A DNA stretch of 13,325 bases. It comes from an uncultured Litorilinea sp. GTDB lineage: Bacteria > Chloroflexota > Anaerolineae > Caldilineales > Caldilineaceae. Made by a program: the position numbers and the translations under genes. The stretch covers positions 1 to 13,325 of the forward strand of contig CAMPHP010000019.1 of assembly GCA_946885925.1 (NCBI GenBank), written 5' to 3'. Below, piece by piece: positions 6,063 to 13,325 of this stretch (position 1 is the stretch's first letter; each line of letters begins with the position of its first letter). The notes beneath the pieces are model-generated. The model was not told the origin of the DNA. It made no database searches and was given only the letters and a program-made list of their open reading frames with translations.

Positions 6063-7232
6063 TCAATCAGGCAAAAAATCAGCAAAGCGCAATGCAATTT
6101 CTGCATAGATGCGCGCCGCGGCGACAACCTCGTCCAACGGTACTGACTCATGGAGCGTGTGACCCTCTTCCGCCACTGAACCTGGCCCCAAGACCACGCA
6201 GGGCACGCCTTGATTGGCGATGATCGGGGCATCGCTGCCCCACGGTGCGCCCACTAATTCGCCGCTAGCGCAGACAGCACGCACGGCTGCCAGCGCTACT
6301 TGGGCAATCGGCGCATCCGGCGCGGTGTCGAGTGCTTCATCCCAATCTTCCATCTCTAACGGTGCTGTATCCAGGTCGGGAAAGGTGCGCTGAAGGTCGC
6401 TCACGACTGCCTCTAATTCGGCGCGCACTGTGGCCTGCGTCTCACCAGGCAAGAAGCGACGGTTGATCGTGAAGCTACAGGCAGGTGGGATCATGTTGCC
6501 TGTCACACCGCCTTGGATGCGTGTCACCGCCACCGATGGCGACCCCGCCAGGGGATGGCGGCGTGACAACAATGCCTCGCGGTAGGTGGTATCCAGATAA
6601 TGGATGATCTCAGCGGCATGGGAGATGGCATTGATGCCCAGGTCTGGTCGAGAACTATGTGCAGCGCGTCCCAGAACGTGCATACGCAGCCGCGCACTAC
6701 CGCGGTGGGCGGCAACCGGATTGAGGCTAGTGCCTTCTAGAATGACCGCGCCATCACAGGGCAGATCCATTGCTGCTAATGCCTTGGCTCCTGCCGATTC
6801 GCGCTCCTCATCGATCACTGCGGCAAAGATCACATCGACGCCTAGCTCATCGCGTCGCGCTGCTAACTGCTCCAGTGCCGCCAACATGGAGACGATACAG
6901 CCCTTGTCATCGCAGGCCCCGCGACCGATCAACCGCCCGTCAACGACCCGCGCAGTAAAGGGATCGGGCATGTCTCCCGGCGGCACTGTGTCGGTATGGG
7001 CAACAAACATGATCCGCCCACGCGGCTGGCGTGCCTTCAGATGTGCGAGAAGATTTGGCCGCCCTGGGGCAACTTCATGCAATTCGACTTCCAGCCCCAG
7101 CTTGCGACAGAGATCGGCTAGATAATCCACAATGGCTTGTTCGCCACGGTGGGTTGGGTCTGCCATTGGATTGACGCTATCAATGCCAACGAGTTCTGTA
7201 AGCGTTTCACGCTCGCGCTGATTGATGAGCAT
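6063..7232 (-). CDS. M20 family metallopeptidase/deacylase (ArgE/DapE/carboxypeptidase G2-like)
   Basis: A 389-residue, probably cytosolic, di-zinc hydrolase that cleaves amide bonds such as N-acyl amino acids or dipeptides. The expected residues are present: His79 and Asp81 in AHTDTVP, bridging Asp108 in GRGACDDKG, catalytic Glu142 and metal ligand Glu143 in IDEERESAG, Glu166 in ILEGTS, and the C-terminal His358 in GHTLHESV. The dimerisation (lid) domain is clear at about 178-290, with AHSSRPDLGINAI around 191-203. ATG 7232 was chosen because GGAG lies 7 bases upstream and homology begins there; the frame is open to 7343, but that part falls inside the PLP gene. It overlaps that gene by 26 bases. 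In this operon it may release an amino acid or amine from the imported conjugate. Confidence 0.92.
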   Translation of the reverse strand: MLINQRERETLTELVGIDSVNPMADPTHRGEQAIVDYLADLCRKLGLEVELHEVAPGRPNLLAHLKARQPRGRIMFVAHTDTVPPGDMPDPFTARVVDGRLIGRGACDDKGCIVSMLAALEQLAARRDELGVDVIFAAVIDEERESAGAKALAAMDLPCDGAVILEGTSLNPVAAHRGSARLRMHVLGRAAHSSRPDLGINAISHAAEIIHYLDTTYREALLSRRHPLAGSPSVAVTRIQGGVTGNMIPPACSFTINRRFLPGETQATVRAELEAVVSDLQRTFPDLDTAPLEMEDWDEALDTAPDAPIAQVALAAVRAVCASGELVGAPWGSDAPIIANQGVPCVVLGPGSVAEEGHTLHESVPLDEVVAAARIYAEIALRFADFLPD

Positions 7233-8295
7233 GTAAATACTCCGTAATCTCCTGGTCGGCACTAAACAAGGCAGGTACACCGCCTGTGTGCCAGAAAATG
7301 ATAGAGCGTTCTCGGTCAACGGCACCACTGGCAAGATCGTCAATTAATGCCGCCATTGCTTTACCCGTATAGTTGGGATCGAGAAAGATGCCCTCGGTTT
7401 GCGCTGCAATCCGCACAGCTTCCAGGCTGGCACTGTCGGCCTGTTGGTAGCCCGCACCCACATGCGAGAGGTCGTTGATGATGTCATCAGCAGTTAGGCG
7501 GATAGGCCAGCCCATTGTCTCTGCCAACTGGTTGGCAAAGCGTGCACTACGCGCGTGCAGCGGTTCGCGCCAGATGACAGGAGCCACACCGCGAATCTCA
7601 ATATCCCACGCAATGGCGCGCGAAGCCAAGACCATTCCAGCTTGCGAGCCACTGGCAGCGGAAACGACGATAGCGGCAGGATCAAGGCCCCGTTCGTCTA
7701 CTTGCCGCTTTAACTCCAACAGCGAGCGCAGACCCGCTGCTGCACCCAGCATTTGCGAGCGATCCGGGCGCACGCGATAAATACGGATGCCACGCTCGGC
7801 ATATTCGGCAACCACGTTATCGCAGTGCAACTCCATCTCTTTTTCATAATCAGCCGCTGGCAAATAGCGAATATCCGCACCTGTCAGTGCTACCAAGAGC
7901 AAGTTGCCACGCAAAACGGGGGGCGGCTCTGCTTTATTGATGATGACCACAGGCCGCAAGCCGACCTTGCGCGCCAACGCTGCCATCTGCCGAGCATGAT
8001 TTGACTGTTCGCCAATTGCTATGAGCACGCCTTGGCAGCCTTGCGCGATGGCATCCGCCAAGGTGTATTCCAACTGGCGTACCTTGTTGCCACCCAACGC
8101 AGGGCCGGATTGGTCGTCGCGCTTCATCCACAATTCGCGTACGCCAATGGCCTGGGCCAAATGCGGGCAAGATTCTAAGGGAGTGGGCCAGTTACCTAAG
8201 CTGAGACGGGGCAGTTGAGCAAAGCCTGGGCGCAGCGATTCTGGTAATGCTTCTAGTAGTACATCAACTTCGGATGACATTTCGGGCGAGATCAT
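7207..8295 (-). CDS. PLP-dependent D-cysteine desulfhydrase/ACC deaminase family enzyme
   Basis: A 362-residue fold-type II PLP enzyme. The Schiff-base Lys71 sits in LGGNKVRQLEY, followed by EQSNHARQ (96-103), DPNYTGKAM (307-315) and FWHTGGVPALF (334-344). ACC deaminases carry Glu after the active-site Tyr and Leu before the last GG (DPVYEGK, HLGG); here both positions are Thr (Thr310, Thr337), as in D-cysteine desulfhydrases, so ring opening of ACC is unlikely and beta-elimination or deamination of a D-amino acid is more likely. The phosphate loop usually written GSGGT reads ASGSQ (214-218), which is divergent. ATG 8295 is preferred because GGGAG lies 6 bases upstream; a longer open frame to 8445 lies within the ATPase gene, and the ATG at 8280 has no ribosome site. 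It overlaps the ATPase gene by 32 bases and the M20 gene by 26. Confidence 0.88.
   Translation of the reverse strand: MISPEMSSEVDVLLEALPESLRPGFAQLPRLSLGNWPTPLESCPHLAQAIGVRELWMKRDDQSGPALGGNKVRQLEYTLADAIAQGCQGVLIAIGEQSNHARQMAALARKVGLRPVVIINKAEPPPVLRGNLLLVALTGADIRYLPAADYEKEMELHCDNVVAEYAERGIRIYRVRPDRSQMLGAAAGLRSLLELKRQVDERGLDPAAIVVSAASGSQAGMVLASRAIAWDIEIRGVAPVIWREPLHARSARFANQLAETMGWPIRLTADDIINDLSHVGAGYQQADSASLEAVRIAAQTEGIFLDPNYTGKAMAALIDDLASGAVDRERSIIFWHTGGVPALFSADQEITEYLHAHQSARA
7240..7243 (-). promoter_or_regulatory. Shine-Dalgarno site fixing the start of the M20 gene
   Basis: GGAG on the coding strand, 7 bases before ATG 7232 and inside the end of the PLP gene. It supports the 389-residue protein over a version 37 residues longer. 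Confidence 0.65.
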
Positions 8296-9265
8296 GCGTT
8301 TCTCCCACGCGCCAACAGGCTGCGGAATGCTCTGGAGCTTTGGCTTCCAGGGGTGGAATAATGTTCTTACATTCGGTAACGGCAAGCGGGCAGCGCGGGG
8401 TAAAGACACAGCCATTGGGCGGCGGTGCTGTGTCCCACACTTCACCCGCGATTGCTGTCTCGGTGAAGGGGCGTTCCAAGTCGGTGTCTGGCGCAGCCGC
8501 CATTAAGGCGCGGGTGTAGGGATGGAGCGGCTGCTCATAGAGTTGGGTCTTGGGGGCAAGTTCCATCATGCGTCCCAAGTACATCACGCCAACCTTATCA
8601 CACATATGGCGCACCACGCGCAGGTCATGCGAGATCAATAAGAGTGTAAACTTATACTGCTTCTGAAGTTCACGCAGCAGATTTAGCACCTGGGCCTGAA
8701 TCGAGACATCGAGCATGGAAACAGGCTCGTCGGCGACGATAAAGCGCGGTTCGACCGTAAGGGCGCGGGCAATGCCCAGACGCTGGCGCTGACCGCCGCT
8801 AAACTGGTGGGGATAGCGATTGAGCACATCTGCCCCTAGACCTACCTGTTCCAGTAGGGCGACCAATTTGTCGCGCTTAGCCCTGCCCTTGGCGAGACCA
8901 TAGACTTCGTAGCCCACGCTCAGACTTTCTTCAATCGTGCGGCGTGGGTTGAGTGCAGAATAGGGATTTTGGAAGACAATTTGGGCGTTGCGCCGGTACT
9001 CTCTGAGTTCAGCCGCAGAAAAGCGCGTAATATCACGTCCTTCAAAGCGAATCTCGCCGGAGGTGGGTTCGAGCAAGCGCAAAACAAGCCTGCCCAGCGT
9101 GCTCTTGCCACAACCCGATTCACCAACCAGGCCAAAGACCGTGCCTTCGTCAATCGTAAATGAAACATCCTCTACTGCCTTGGTCACTTTGCCTCCCGCC
9201 AATTGCCAGAGACGCGAGGGCGCATAGTGCTTGGTCAGATGACGGACTTCTAAGAGCGCGCTCAT
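8264..9265 (-). CDS. Peptide-type ABC transporter ATP-binding protein (DppF/OppF-like)
   Basis: A 333-residue ATPase, normal for the family, on the inner face of the membrane. Walker A is GESGCGKST (48-56), the Q-loop is Gln99, the signature is FSGGQ (155-159), Walker B is FIVADEP (175-181) and the switch His is His213. The C-terminal oligopeptide-transporter extension (from about 232) contains four Cys: 286, 292, 299 and 317 (CX5CX6CX17C). The insert [18 protein letters not shown] segment between strands 1 and 2 (about 17-30) is usual for DppF. The start at 9265 overlaps the stop of the partner ATPase as ATGA, with AAGG 6 bases upstream; a longer frame to 9292 is not favoured. It would pair with the ATPase at 9262-10236 to drive the two permeases. 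Confidence 0.95.
   Translation of the reverse strand: MSALLEVRHLTKHYAPSRLWQLAGGKVTKAVEDVSFTIDEGTVFGLVGESGCGKSTLGRLVLRLLEPTSGEIRFEGRDITRFSAAELREYRRNAQIVFQNPYSALNPRRTIEESLSVGYEVYGLAKGRAKRDKLVALLEQVGLGADVLNRYPHQFSGGQRQRLGIARALTVEPRFIVADEPVSMLDVSIQAQVLNLLRELQKQYKFTLLLISHDLRVVRHMCDKVGVMYLGRMMELAPKTQLYEQPLHPYTRALMAAAPDTDLERPFTETAIAGEVWDTAPPPNGCVFTPRCPLAVTECKNIIPPLEAKAPEHSAACWRVGETHDLARNVIRS
8302..8306 (-). promoter_or_regulatory. Shine-Dalgarno site fixing the start of the PLP enzyme gene
   Basis: GGGAG on the coding strand, 6 bases before ATG 8295, inside the end of the upstream ATPase gene. It decides between the starts at 8445, 8295 and 8280. Confidence 0.65.
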
Positions 9266-10236
9266 GGCTGACCTTCCCGGTAGAGGATACACCGCACCGT
9301 ATGTGCAGGATCAAGGTGGATGAGTTCGGGCCGCCCTGCGCGACATGCATCATGCACAAAAGAGCAGCGCGGCGCAAAGCGGCAGCCCGCAGGCAAACGG
9401 GTCGGGTCGGGCGGCATACCTGGAATGGCGGGCAAGAACTCCTGCATCTCACCACGCAGCGGCGGGATCGAAGCCAGTAATCCTTGTGTATAGGGATGTT
9501 TGGGTTGTGTAAACAAGGTGCGCGTGGGCGCTTGCTCCACAATTTCACCTGCATACATAATGATCACGCGGTCGCACAAGTGCGTTACTGCCGCCAGGTC
9601 ATGCGAGATATAGAGAATGGCTGAGCCAAGCTCCTGACGTGCTTTGAGGATTAGGGCAAGAATTTGCTGTTGGACCGTCACATCCAAAGCCGTAGTGGGT
9701 TCGTCAGCGATGATGAGATCGGGGCTACAGGCGAGAGCCGCGGCAATCACCGTGCGCTGCTGCATGCCACCGCTAAACTCATGAGCATAGTGCTTGGCAC
9801 GTGCGGCTGCGTTGGGAATCCCCACCTTCTGCAACATCTCTACGGCTTTTTGCCATGCCCCGCGACCGCGCAGCGGGGTATGTGCTTCCAGCACATCAGC
9901 AATCTGCTCGCCAATCGGAATGACCGGGTTGAGTGCTGCCAGCGCGTCTTGCACCACCATTGCAATGTGACGACCGCGAATGTGGCGCATTTCGCTTTGT
10001 GCAAGGCTAATGAGGCTTCTGCCTTTGAAGCGCACATCGCCTTGGGTAATGCGACCGGGGGCGGGCAGCATGCGTAGAATGCATTGCATGGTGACACTCT
10101 TGCCTGATCCCGACTCGCCTACCAATCCAACGATCTCGCCGGGTTCCACGGTAAAGTTCACGCCGTTGACCGCTTGCACTGTGCGATCCGGCAGCATAAA
10201 TGCTGCATGGAGGTCTTCAACTTCGAGTAATGGCAT
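9262..10236 (-). CDS. Peptide-type ABC transporter ATP-binding protein (DppD/OppD-like)
   Basis: A 324-residue ATPase of usual length. Walker A is GESGSGKS (40-47), the Q-loop is Gln96, the signature is FSGGM (154-158), Walker B is LIIADEP (174-180) and the switch His is His212. FSGGM in place of FSGGQ, and the N-terminal block [11 protein letters not shown], are typical of the DppD member of the pair. The C-terminal extension again has four Cys (285, 291, 298, 316; CX5CX6CX17C), the arrangement reported to hold an iron-sulfur cluster in some Dpp ATPases. ATG 10236 begins 10 bases after the permease stop, with AGGAA about 8 bases upstream; a frame open to 10338 overlaps that permease and is rejected. 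Confidence 0.95.
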   Translation of the reverse strand: MPLLEVEDLHAAFMLPDRTVQAVNGVNFTVEPGEIVGLVGESGSGKSVTMQCILRMLPAPGRITQGDVRFKGRSLISLAQSEMRHIRGRHIAMVVQDALAALNPVIPIGEQIADVLEAHTPLRGRGAWQKAVEMLQKVGIPNAAARAKHYAHEFSGGMQQRTVIAAALACSPDLIIADEPTTALDVTVQQQILALILKARQELGSAILYISHDLAAVTHLCDRVIIMYAGEIVEQAPTRTLFTQPKHPYTQGLLASIPPLRGEMQEFLPAIPGMPPDPTRLPAGCRFAPRCSFVHDACRAGRPELIHLDPAHTVRCILYREGQP

Positions 10237-10246
10237 TCTCGATTTC

Positions 10247-11080
10247 CTATTGCGACGAGCGCGGGTCGAGTACGTCACGCAGTCCATCGCCAAAGAGGTT
10301 AAATGCAAAGACAACGACCAGCACCGCTGCACCTGCAAAGATCGGCACTGTCGGAGACTGGTACATGTATTGGCGACCTGTTGTCAGCATCGCGCCCCAT
10401 GAAGCGGTAGGCGGTTGCACTCCCAGCCCTAAAAAGCCCAGACTGGCTTCGTCTAAAATTCCCCAGGCCAGCGAAGCGGTGATCTGCACCATGACTACGG
10501 GCAGAATGTTGGGCATGATTTCATCACGTACCAGACGCCAGGGGGATGCACCCATGGCGCGCGATGCCTCGACATAGGCTTGGCTGCGGACACCCACCAC
10601 GGCACTGCGGCAGATGCGAGCAAAGAGGGGGGAATAGGCGACACCCAAGGCGATGATCACGCTGCTGGAGGAAGGGCCGAGCAGACCTACCACCCCCAAT
10701 GCCACCATCAGTGCAGGGATAGCAAACATTACATCCATAATCCGCATCAGGACAACATCAGCCCATCCCCCCACAAAGCCCGCCAGGACACCCAACATCC
10801 CACCCACGACAAGCGCAATCAGCACGGCACTGGCAGCAACCAGCAGGGAGATGCGTGCACCATAGAAAATGCGGCTTAGCACATCGCGCCCAAATTCATC
10901 AGTACCCAGGGGATAACCCGCTGTCCCTGGTGGCGCAAAGCGCATAGCGGTGTTCATCTCGTTGGGGTCATAGGGCGCAATCAGCGGTGCAGCTAACGCA
11001 ATGAGGATAACGATCAAGACGCAGATGGCAGAGACAAAGGCTACAGGATTCCGTTGTAAGCGGCGGACAAAACTCATCAT
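10247..11080 (-). CDS. Peptide-type ABC transporter permease (DppC/OppC-like)
   Basis: A 277-residue inner-membrane protein. A first membrane segment lies at about 13-35, followed by the periplasmic block GYPLGTDEFGRDVLSRIFYGARISL (55-79), which is diagnostic of the DppC branch, then about five more hydrophobic segments. The cytoplasmic EAA-type coupling loop is EASRAMGASPWRLVRDEIMP (171-190), which contacts an ATPase. The C-terminus ends GDGLRDVLDPR, as usual. Two adjacent ATG codons start the gene; GGAGA lies about 7 bases upstream. It begins 12 bases after the first permease gene. Confidence 0.95.
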   Translation of the reverse strand: MMSFVRRLQRNPVAFVSAICVLIVILIALAAPLIAPYDPNEMNTAMRFAPPGTAGYPLGTDEFGRDVLSRIFYGARISLLVAASAVLIALVVGGMLGVLAGFVGGWADVVLMRIMDVMFAIPALMVALGVVGLLGPSSSSVIIALGVAYSPLFARICRSAVVGVRSQAYVEASRAMGASPWRLVRDEIMPNILPVVMVQITASLAWGILDEASLGFLGLGVQPPTASWGAMLTTGRQYMYQSPTVPIFAGAAVLVVVFAFNLFGDGLRDVLDPRSSQ

Positions 11081-11092
11081 GAATTCTCTCCG

Positions 11093-12037
11093 CTACTTGA
11101 GTTGGATGCGCGGGTCGAGATAGGCGTGAAGCAATTCGACCAAGAAATTAATCAATAAAAAGACCCCTGCATAAATCATGATCGCGGATTGCACCATAAA
11201 ATAATCGCGCTCAAGTACCCCACGTACAATCAAACGTCCTGCGCCGGGCCAGTTAAAGAGTTCTTCCACAATGATTTGTCCACTCAGCAAATAGCCGATA
11301 TCCAGTCCAAGCACCACGACAATGCTGACAAAGGCGTGACGCAGGATATAGCGATTGAGAATCGTCCGTCCTCCCAGCCCTTTTGCGCGCGCATAGTTCA
11401 CAAATTGCTCTTGCTGCGTTTCGACCACGGCTGCGCGTGCCATCCGCCCAATGTAAGGCCCCAACCCGACACCCAACGTCACGGCAGGCAGGATCAGGTA
11501 TTGGAGATTCTTGAGCGGGTCTTGGCTAAAGGGGATATAACCTTGCGAGGGTAAGACCTTCCAGTTCACGCCCAGCCAGACCATCAACAACGTGCCCAGC
11601 CAAAAGACGGGCATGGAGTAACCTGCCAGCGAAAAGAGTGAGAAAATATGGTCAAACTTGCTGCCCTTACGCAAGCCTGCCAAGATACCCGTGGGCAAGC
11701 CAACAAGCACTGCCACGATTAGCCCGCCTAGCGCCAACTCCAATGTGGCTGGAATGCGATCCAGCAGCAGCGGGGCAATTGGTTGGCGTGAGCGGAAGGT
11801 AATGCCCAGGTCGCCGCGCAACAACCCAGTTGCCCAACTGATATACTGGACATGTAGCGGGCGGTCGAGACCAAACTCTGCACGCAACTGCTCGACAAAT
11901 TCCTGGCTGCCCGAAGGCCCGACCATCGCCTGGATTGGGTCACCTGGCAGGAGGTGAATGTAGGTGAAAACGACAATCGACAGCCCAAAGAGCAAAGGAA
12001 TGAACAAGAGCAGACGATTGATGGAATAACGTAACAT
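11093..12037 (-). CDS. Peptide-type ABC transporter permease (DppB/OppB-like)
   Basis: A 314-residue inner-membrane protein of usual length with six predicted membrane segments. The N-terminal block RLLLFIPLLFGLSIVVF (8-24) followed by LLPGDPI (29-35), the coupling loop NYARAKGLGGRTILNRYILRHA (214-235 in overlapping parts), the block FNWPGAGRL (261-269) and the ending YLDPRIQLK all mark the DppB branch. It pairs with the permease at 10247-11080. The best ribosome site, GAGGAG (12057-12052), is 14 bases before ATG 12037, a longer spacing than elsewhere in this operon, so the start is weakly supported or translation is less efficient; no better start is seen. Confidence 0.93.
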   Translation of the reverse strand: MLRYSINRLLLFIPLLFGLSIVVFTYIHLLPGDPIQAMVGPSGSQEFVEQLRAEFGLDRPLHVQYISWATGLLRGDLGITFRSRQPIAPLLLDRIPATLELALGGLIVAVLVGLPTGILAGLRKGSKFDHIFSLFSLAGYSMPVFWLGTLLMVWLGVNWKVLPSQGYIPFSQDPLKNLQYLILPAVTLGVGLGPYIGRMARAAVVETQQEQFVNYARAKGLGGRTILNRYILRHAFVSIVVVLGLDIGYLLSGQIIVEELFNWPGAGRLIVRGVLERDYFMVQSAIMIYAGVFLLINFLVELLHAYLDPRIQLK

Positions 12038-12057
12038 GCAGGTGGGTTTTGCTCCTC

Positions 12058-12091
12058 TTGTGTCCTAAAGCGTTTTGTGTCCTAAAGCATT
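12058..12091 (-). repeat. 17-bp tandem repeat, two copies, just upstream of the first permease gene
   Basis: The plus strand reads TTGTGTCCTAAAGCGTT at 12058-12074 and TTGTGTCCTAAAGCATT at 12075-12091, 16 of 17 bases identical. On the coding strand it is followed directly by the only purine-rich ribosome site of the permease gene. AGGACACA on the coding strand also occurs upstream of the RutB-like gene. Function unknown: a recent duplication or a protein-binding site are both possible. Confidence 0.85.
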
Positions 12092-12093
12092 GT

Positions 12094-12125
12094 CGTAGGG
12101 GACGGCACGGGGGCTGTCCCCTACG
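12094..12125 (-). repeat. Strong intercistronic palindrome between binding-protein and permease genes
   Basis: The plus strand reads CGTAGGGGAC at 12094-12103 and its exact reverse complement GTCCCCTACG at 12116-12125. Inside, GC/GC pairs extend the stem across a G/T pair on the plus strand (A/C on the coding strand), leaving a 6-base loop. It starts 10 bases after the stop codon of the binding-protein gene. No T run follows on the coding strand, so full termination is not expected. Such hairpins after binding-protein genes commonly stabilise the upstream mRNA and reduce read-through to the permeases. GTAGGGG...CCCCTAC palindromes are, from memory, common dispersed repeats in several bacterial phyla, so it may be a REP-like element. 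Confidence 0.75.
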
Positions 12126-12134
12126 CGTGAGTCC

Positions 12135-13325
12135 TTAGCGTGACGGAATATCCGACAGGATCAATGCGCGGCTGGAATCGTCGCTGCGTGGGAAGAAGCC
12201 TTCTAGCTCGGCATTGGTCAATACGAGAGTATTTTGTGAACCATCCGAGACGAAGTATGCACCTTCCGACAACGTGCGGTTAATCTGATCCAGCAGATCC
12301 TTCTTGACGGCGAGATCGGTCTCCGCCATCATCTCTTCAAGCCGCGCGTCTAGCTCAGGCTCGCTGCCGCGGAACCAGTAGGGGTTCCATGTGCCTGTGC
12401 TGTGCACCAGTTGGTAGATGCTGTCTGGCGCATAGAGCGCACCTGGGATACCGGCGTGCCACATCTGGAACTTGCCTTCGGTGGCATCCGTCCAGTATGC
12501 ACCTGGGTCATAGCGGTTTGGGTTGAGCTGCAAGCCAACTTCTAGACCCCAATTCTGGAGCAGTTGGGTATGGCACTCTGACGCGGGCCAGTTGGCCTCA
12601 AAGGGGACATCCAGCACAAAGGGTGTGCCGTCGTCCATCCCCTCAACACCTTCAGCAACGCGCATCCCATCCGCGCCTTCGACCCAGCCCGCCTCATCCA
12701 GCAGCGCCGGGGCGTGGGCCATGCGGTCTTCCTTGCTCAGTTCCTTATAGGGTTCAAAGCCAGTAAAGAAGTCGGTCTGCCAGTCAAAGACAAAGCCGCC
12801 ATAGAGCGAGGAACCAGTGCCAAACCAACAGACTTCGGTCTTCTCGTCCGCGTCGATGATCAAGGCGATGGCCTTGCGTACACGCTCGTCATTGAGAGGT
12901 GGGCGGGAACGGTCAAAGCCAAAACCGACATAGCTGGCAGCCTTTGCCTCATAAATGGCAACGCTGGGCAATTCACGCAAACGGGGTACGTCCTTGGCTG
13001 GCACAGGGGAGTAGACATCGGCAGCGCCCGATTCTACTGCCGCCACCCCTGCTGTGGCATCCTCGTTAAAGGTCCACTGAATTTCATCAAACTTGGGATA
13101 GCCTTCCATCCAATAGTTCGGATTCTTCACCAGCGTCAATTGTCCCTTGGGTGTATATTGCTCCAGCATATAGGGGCCGGAATAGACTTGCATCGGTTGG
13201 TTCCAATCAGCCCCGGCATCAATCGCAGCCTTGGACAAGATGTGGAATTGAACCGTTGCGCCGGGTAAGTCGAGGAATTCGGGAAGTGGGCGTACCATCG
13301 TCAATTGGGTGGTCAACTCGTCAAG
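12135..13325 (-). CDS. ABC transporter substrate-binding protein, family 5 (DppA/OppA-like), C-terminal part
   Basis: The open frame enters from the right edge and runs 396 residues to TAA at 12137-12135; the family is about 500-600 residues, so the signal peptide and N-terminal lobe lie outside the window. The family is recognised from YSGPYMLEQYTPKGQLTLV followed by KNPNYW (about 48-72 of the fragment), the SYVGFGFDRSRPPLNDERVRKAI block (overlapping parts, about 131-153) and LLDEAGW. It would be an extracytoplasmic, probably lipid-anchored or soluble, receptor handing a peptide-like or other oligomeric solute to the permeases. Many family members bind non-peptide ligands (nickel, opines, oligosaccharides), so the substrate is open. 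The internal TTG at 13316 is not the start, as the frame stays open to the edge. It is the first visible gene; the operon promoter is not in the window. Confidence 0.93.
   Translation of the reverse strand, partial: LDELTTQLTMVRPLPEFLDLPGATVQFHILSKAAIDAGADWNQPMQVYSGPYMLEQYTPKGQLTLVKNPNYWMEGYPKFDEIQWTFNEDATAGVAAVESGAADVYSPVPAKDVPRLRELPSVAIYEAKAASYVGFGFDRSRPPLNDERVRKAIALIIDADEKTEVCWFGTGSSLYGGFVFDWQTDFFTGFEPYKELSKEDRMAHAPALLDEAGWVEGADGMRVAEGVEGMDDGTPFVLDVPFEANWPASECHTQLLQNWGLEVGLQLNPNRYDPGAYWTDATEGKFQMWHAGIPGALYAPDSIYQLVHSTGTWNPYWFRGSEPELDARLEEMMAETDLAVKKDLLDQINRTLSEGAYFVSDGSQNTLVLTNAELEGFFPRSDDSSRALILSDIPSR

Noticed and set aside
7207..8295. Assignment as ACC deaminase
   Set aside because: The Glu and Leu typical of ACC deaminase are both Thr, the D-cysteine desulfhydrase pattern.
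13314..13316. TTG as start codon of the binding-protein gene
   Set aside because: The frame remains open to the window edge and the family needs about 150 or more residues upstream, including a signal peptide.

Overview
This window reads as one long minus-strand operon from a free-living heterotrophic bacterium. It encodes an ABC uptake system of the dipeptide/oligopeptide (Dpp/Opp) type followed by a run of catabolic enzymes. All genes point the same way, and the longest gap between them is 104 bases. Five junctions are 4-base ATGA stop/start overlaps and two more are overlaps of 26 and 32 bases, so the whole set is probably co-transcribed and largely translationally coupled. No RNA gene, transposase, CRISPR array or phage gene was seen. 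The style (Dpp transporter plus a mix of amidohydrolase, M20, Gfo/Idh and DHDPS-family enzymes) fits environmental lineages such as Chloroflexota, but this is only a guess; the sequence holds no taxonomic marker.

In order of transcription (right to left) the transporter comes first: the C-terminal two thirds of a family 5 solute-binding protein (12135-13325, start outside the window), two permeases (11093-12037 and 10247-11080) and two ATPases (9262-10236 and 8264-9265). Between the binding protein and the first permease lie a strong palindrome and a 17-bp tandem repeat, a usual place for elements that limit downstream expression.

The enzymes follow: a PLP-dependent D-cysteine desulfhydrase/ACC deaminase-family enzyme (7207-8295), an M20 metallopeptidase/deacylase (6063-7232), an intact COG2159-type amidohydrolase (5156-5980), a second amidohydrolase that has lost the metal-binding residues (4329-5159), a class III aminotransferase resembling glutamate-1-semialdehyde aminomutase (3019-4332), a RutB-like cysteine hydrolase (2150-2914), a Gfo/Idh/MocA oxidoreductase with an altered EKP motif (1176-2153), a DHDPS-family lyase (227-1138), and the start of an enolase-superfamily dehydratase (1-230) that carries an in-frame stop at codon 54.

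Together this suggests import of a nitrogen-containing compound (a peptide, acylated amino acid, amide or ureide conjugate), cleavage of C-N bonds by the M20, amidohydrolase and RutB-like enzymes, removal or transfer of amino groups by the two PLP enzymes, and processing of the carbon skeleton by the oxidoreductase, dehydratase and aldolase/lyase. The substrate cannot be read from the sequence, and I do not recognise the combination as a described pathway. The points most worth a second look are the coupled active/metal-less amidohydrolase pair, a three-segment RNA element that could alternately expose or hide the ribosome binding site of the active partner, the interrupted dehydratase, and two small tandem duplications at gene starts.
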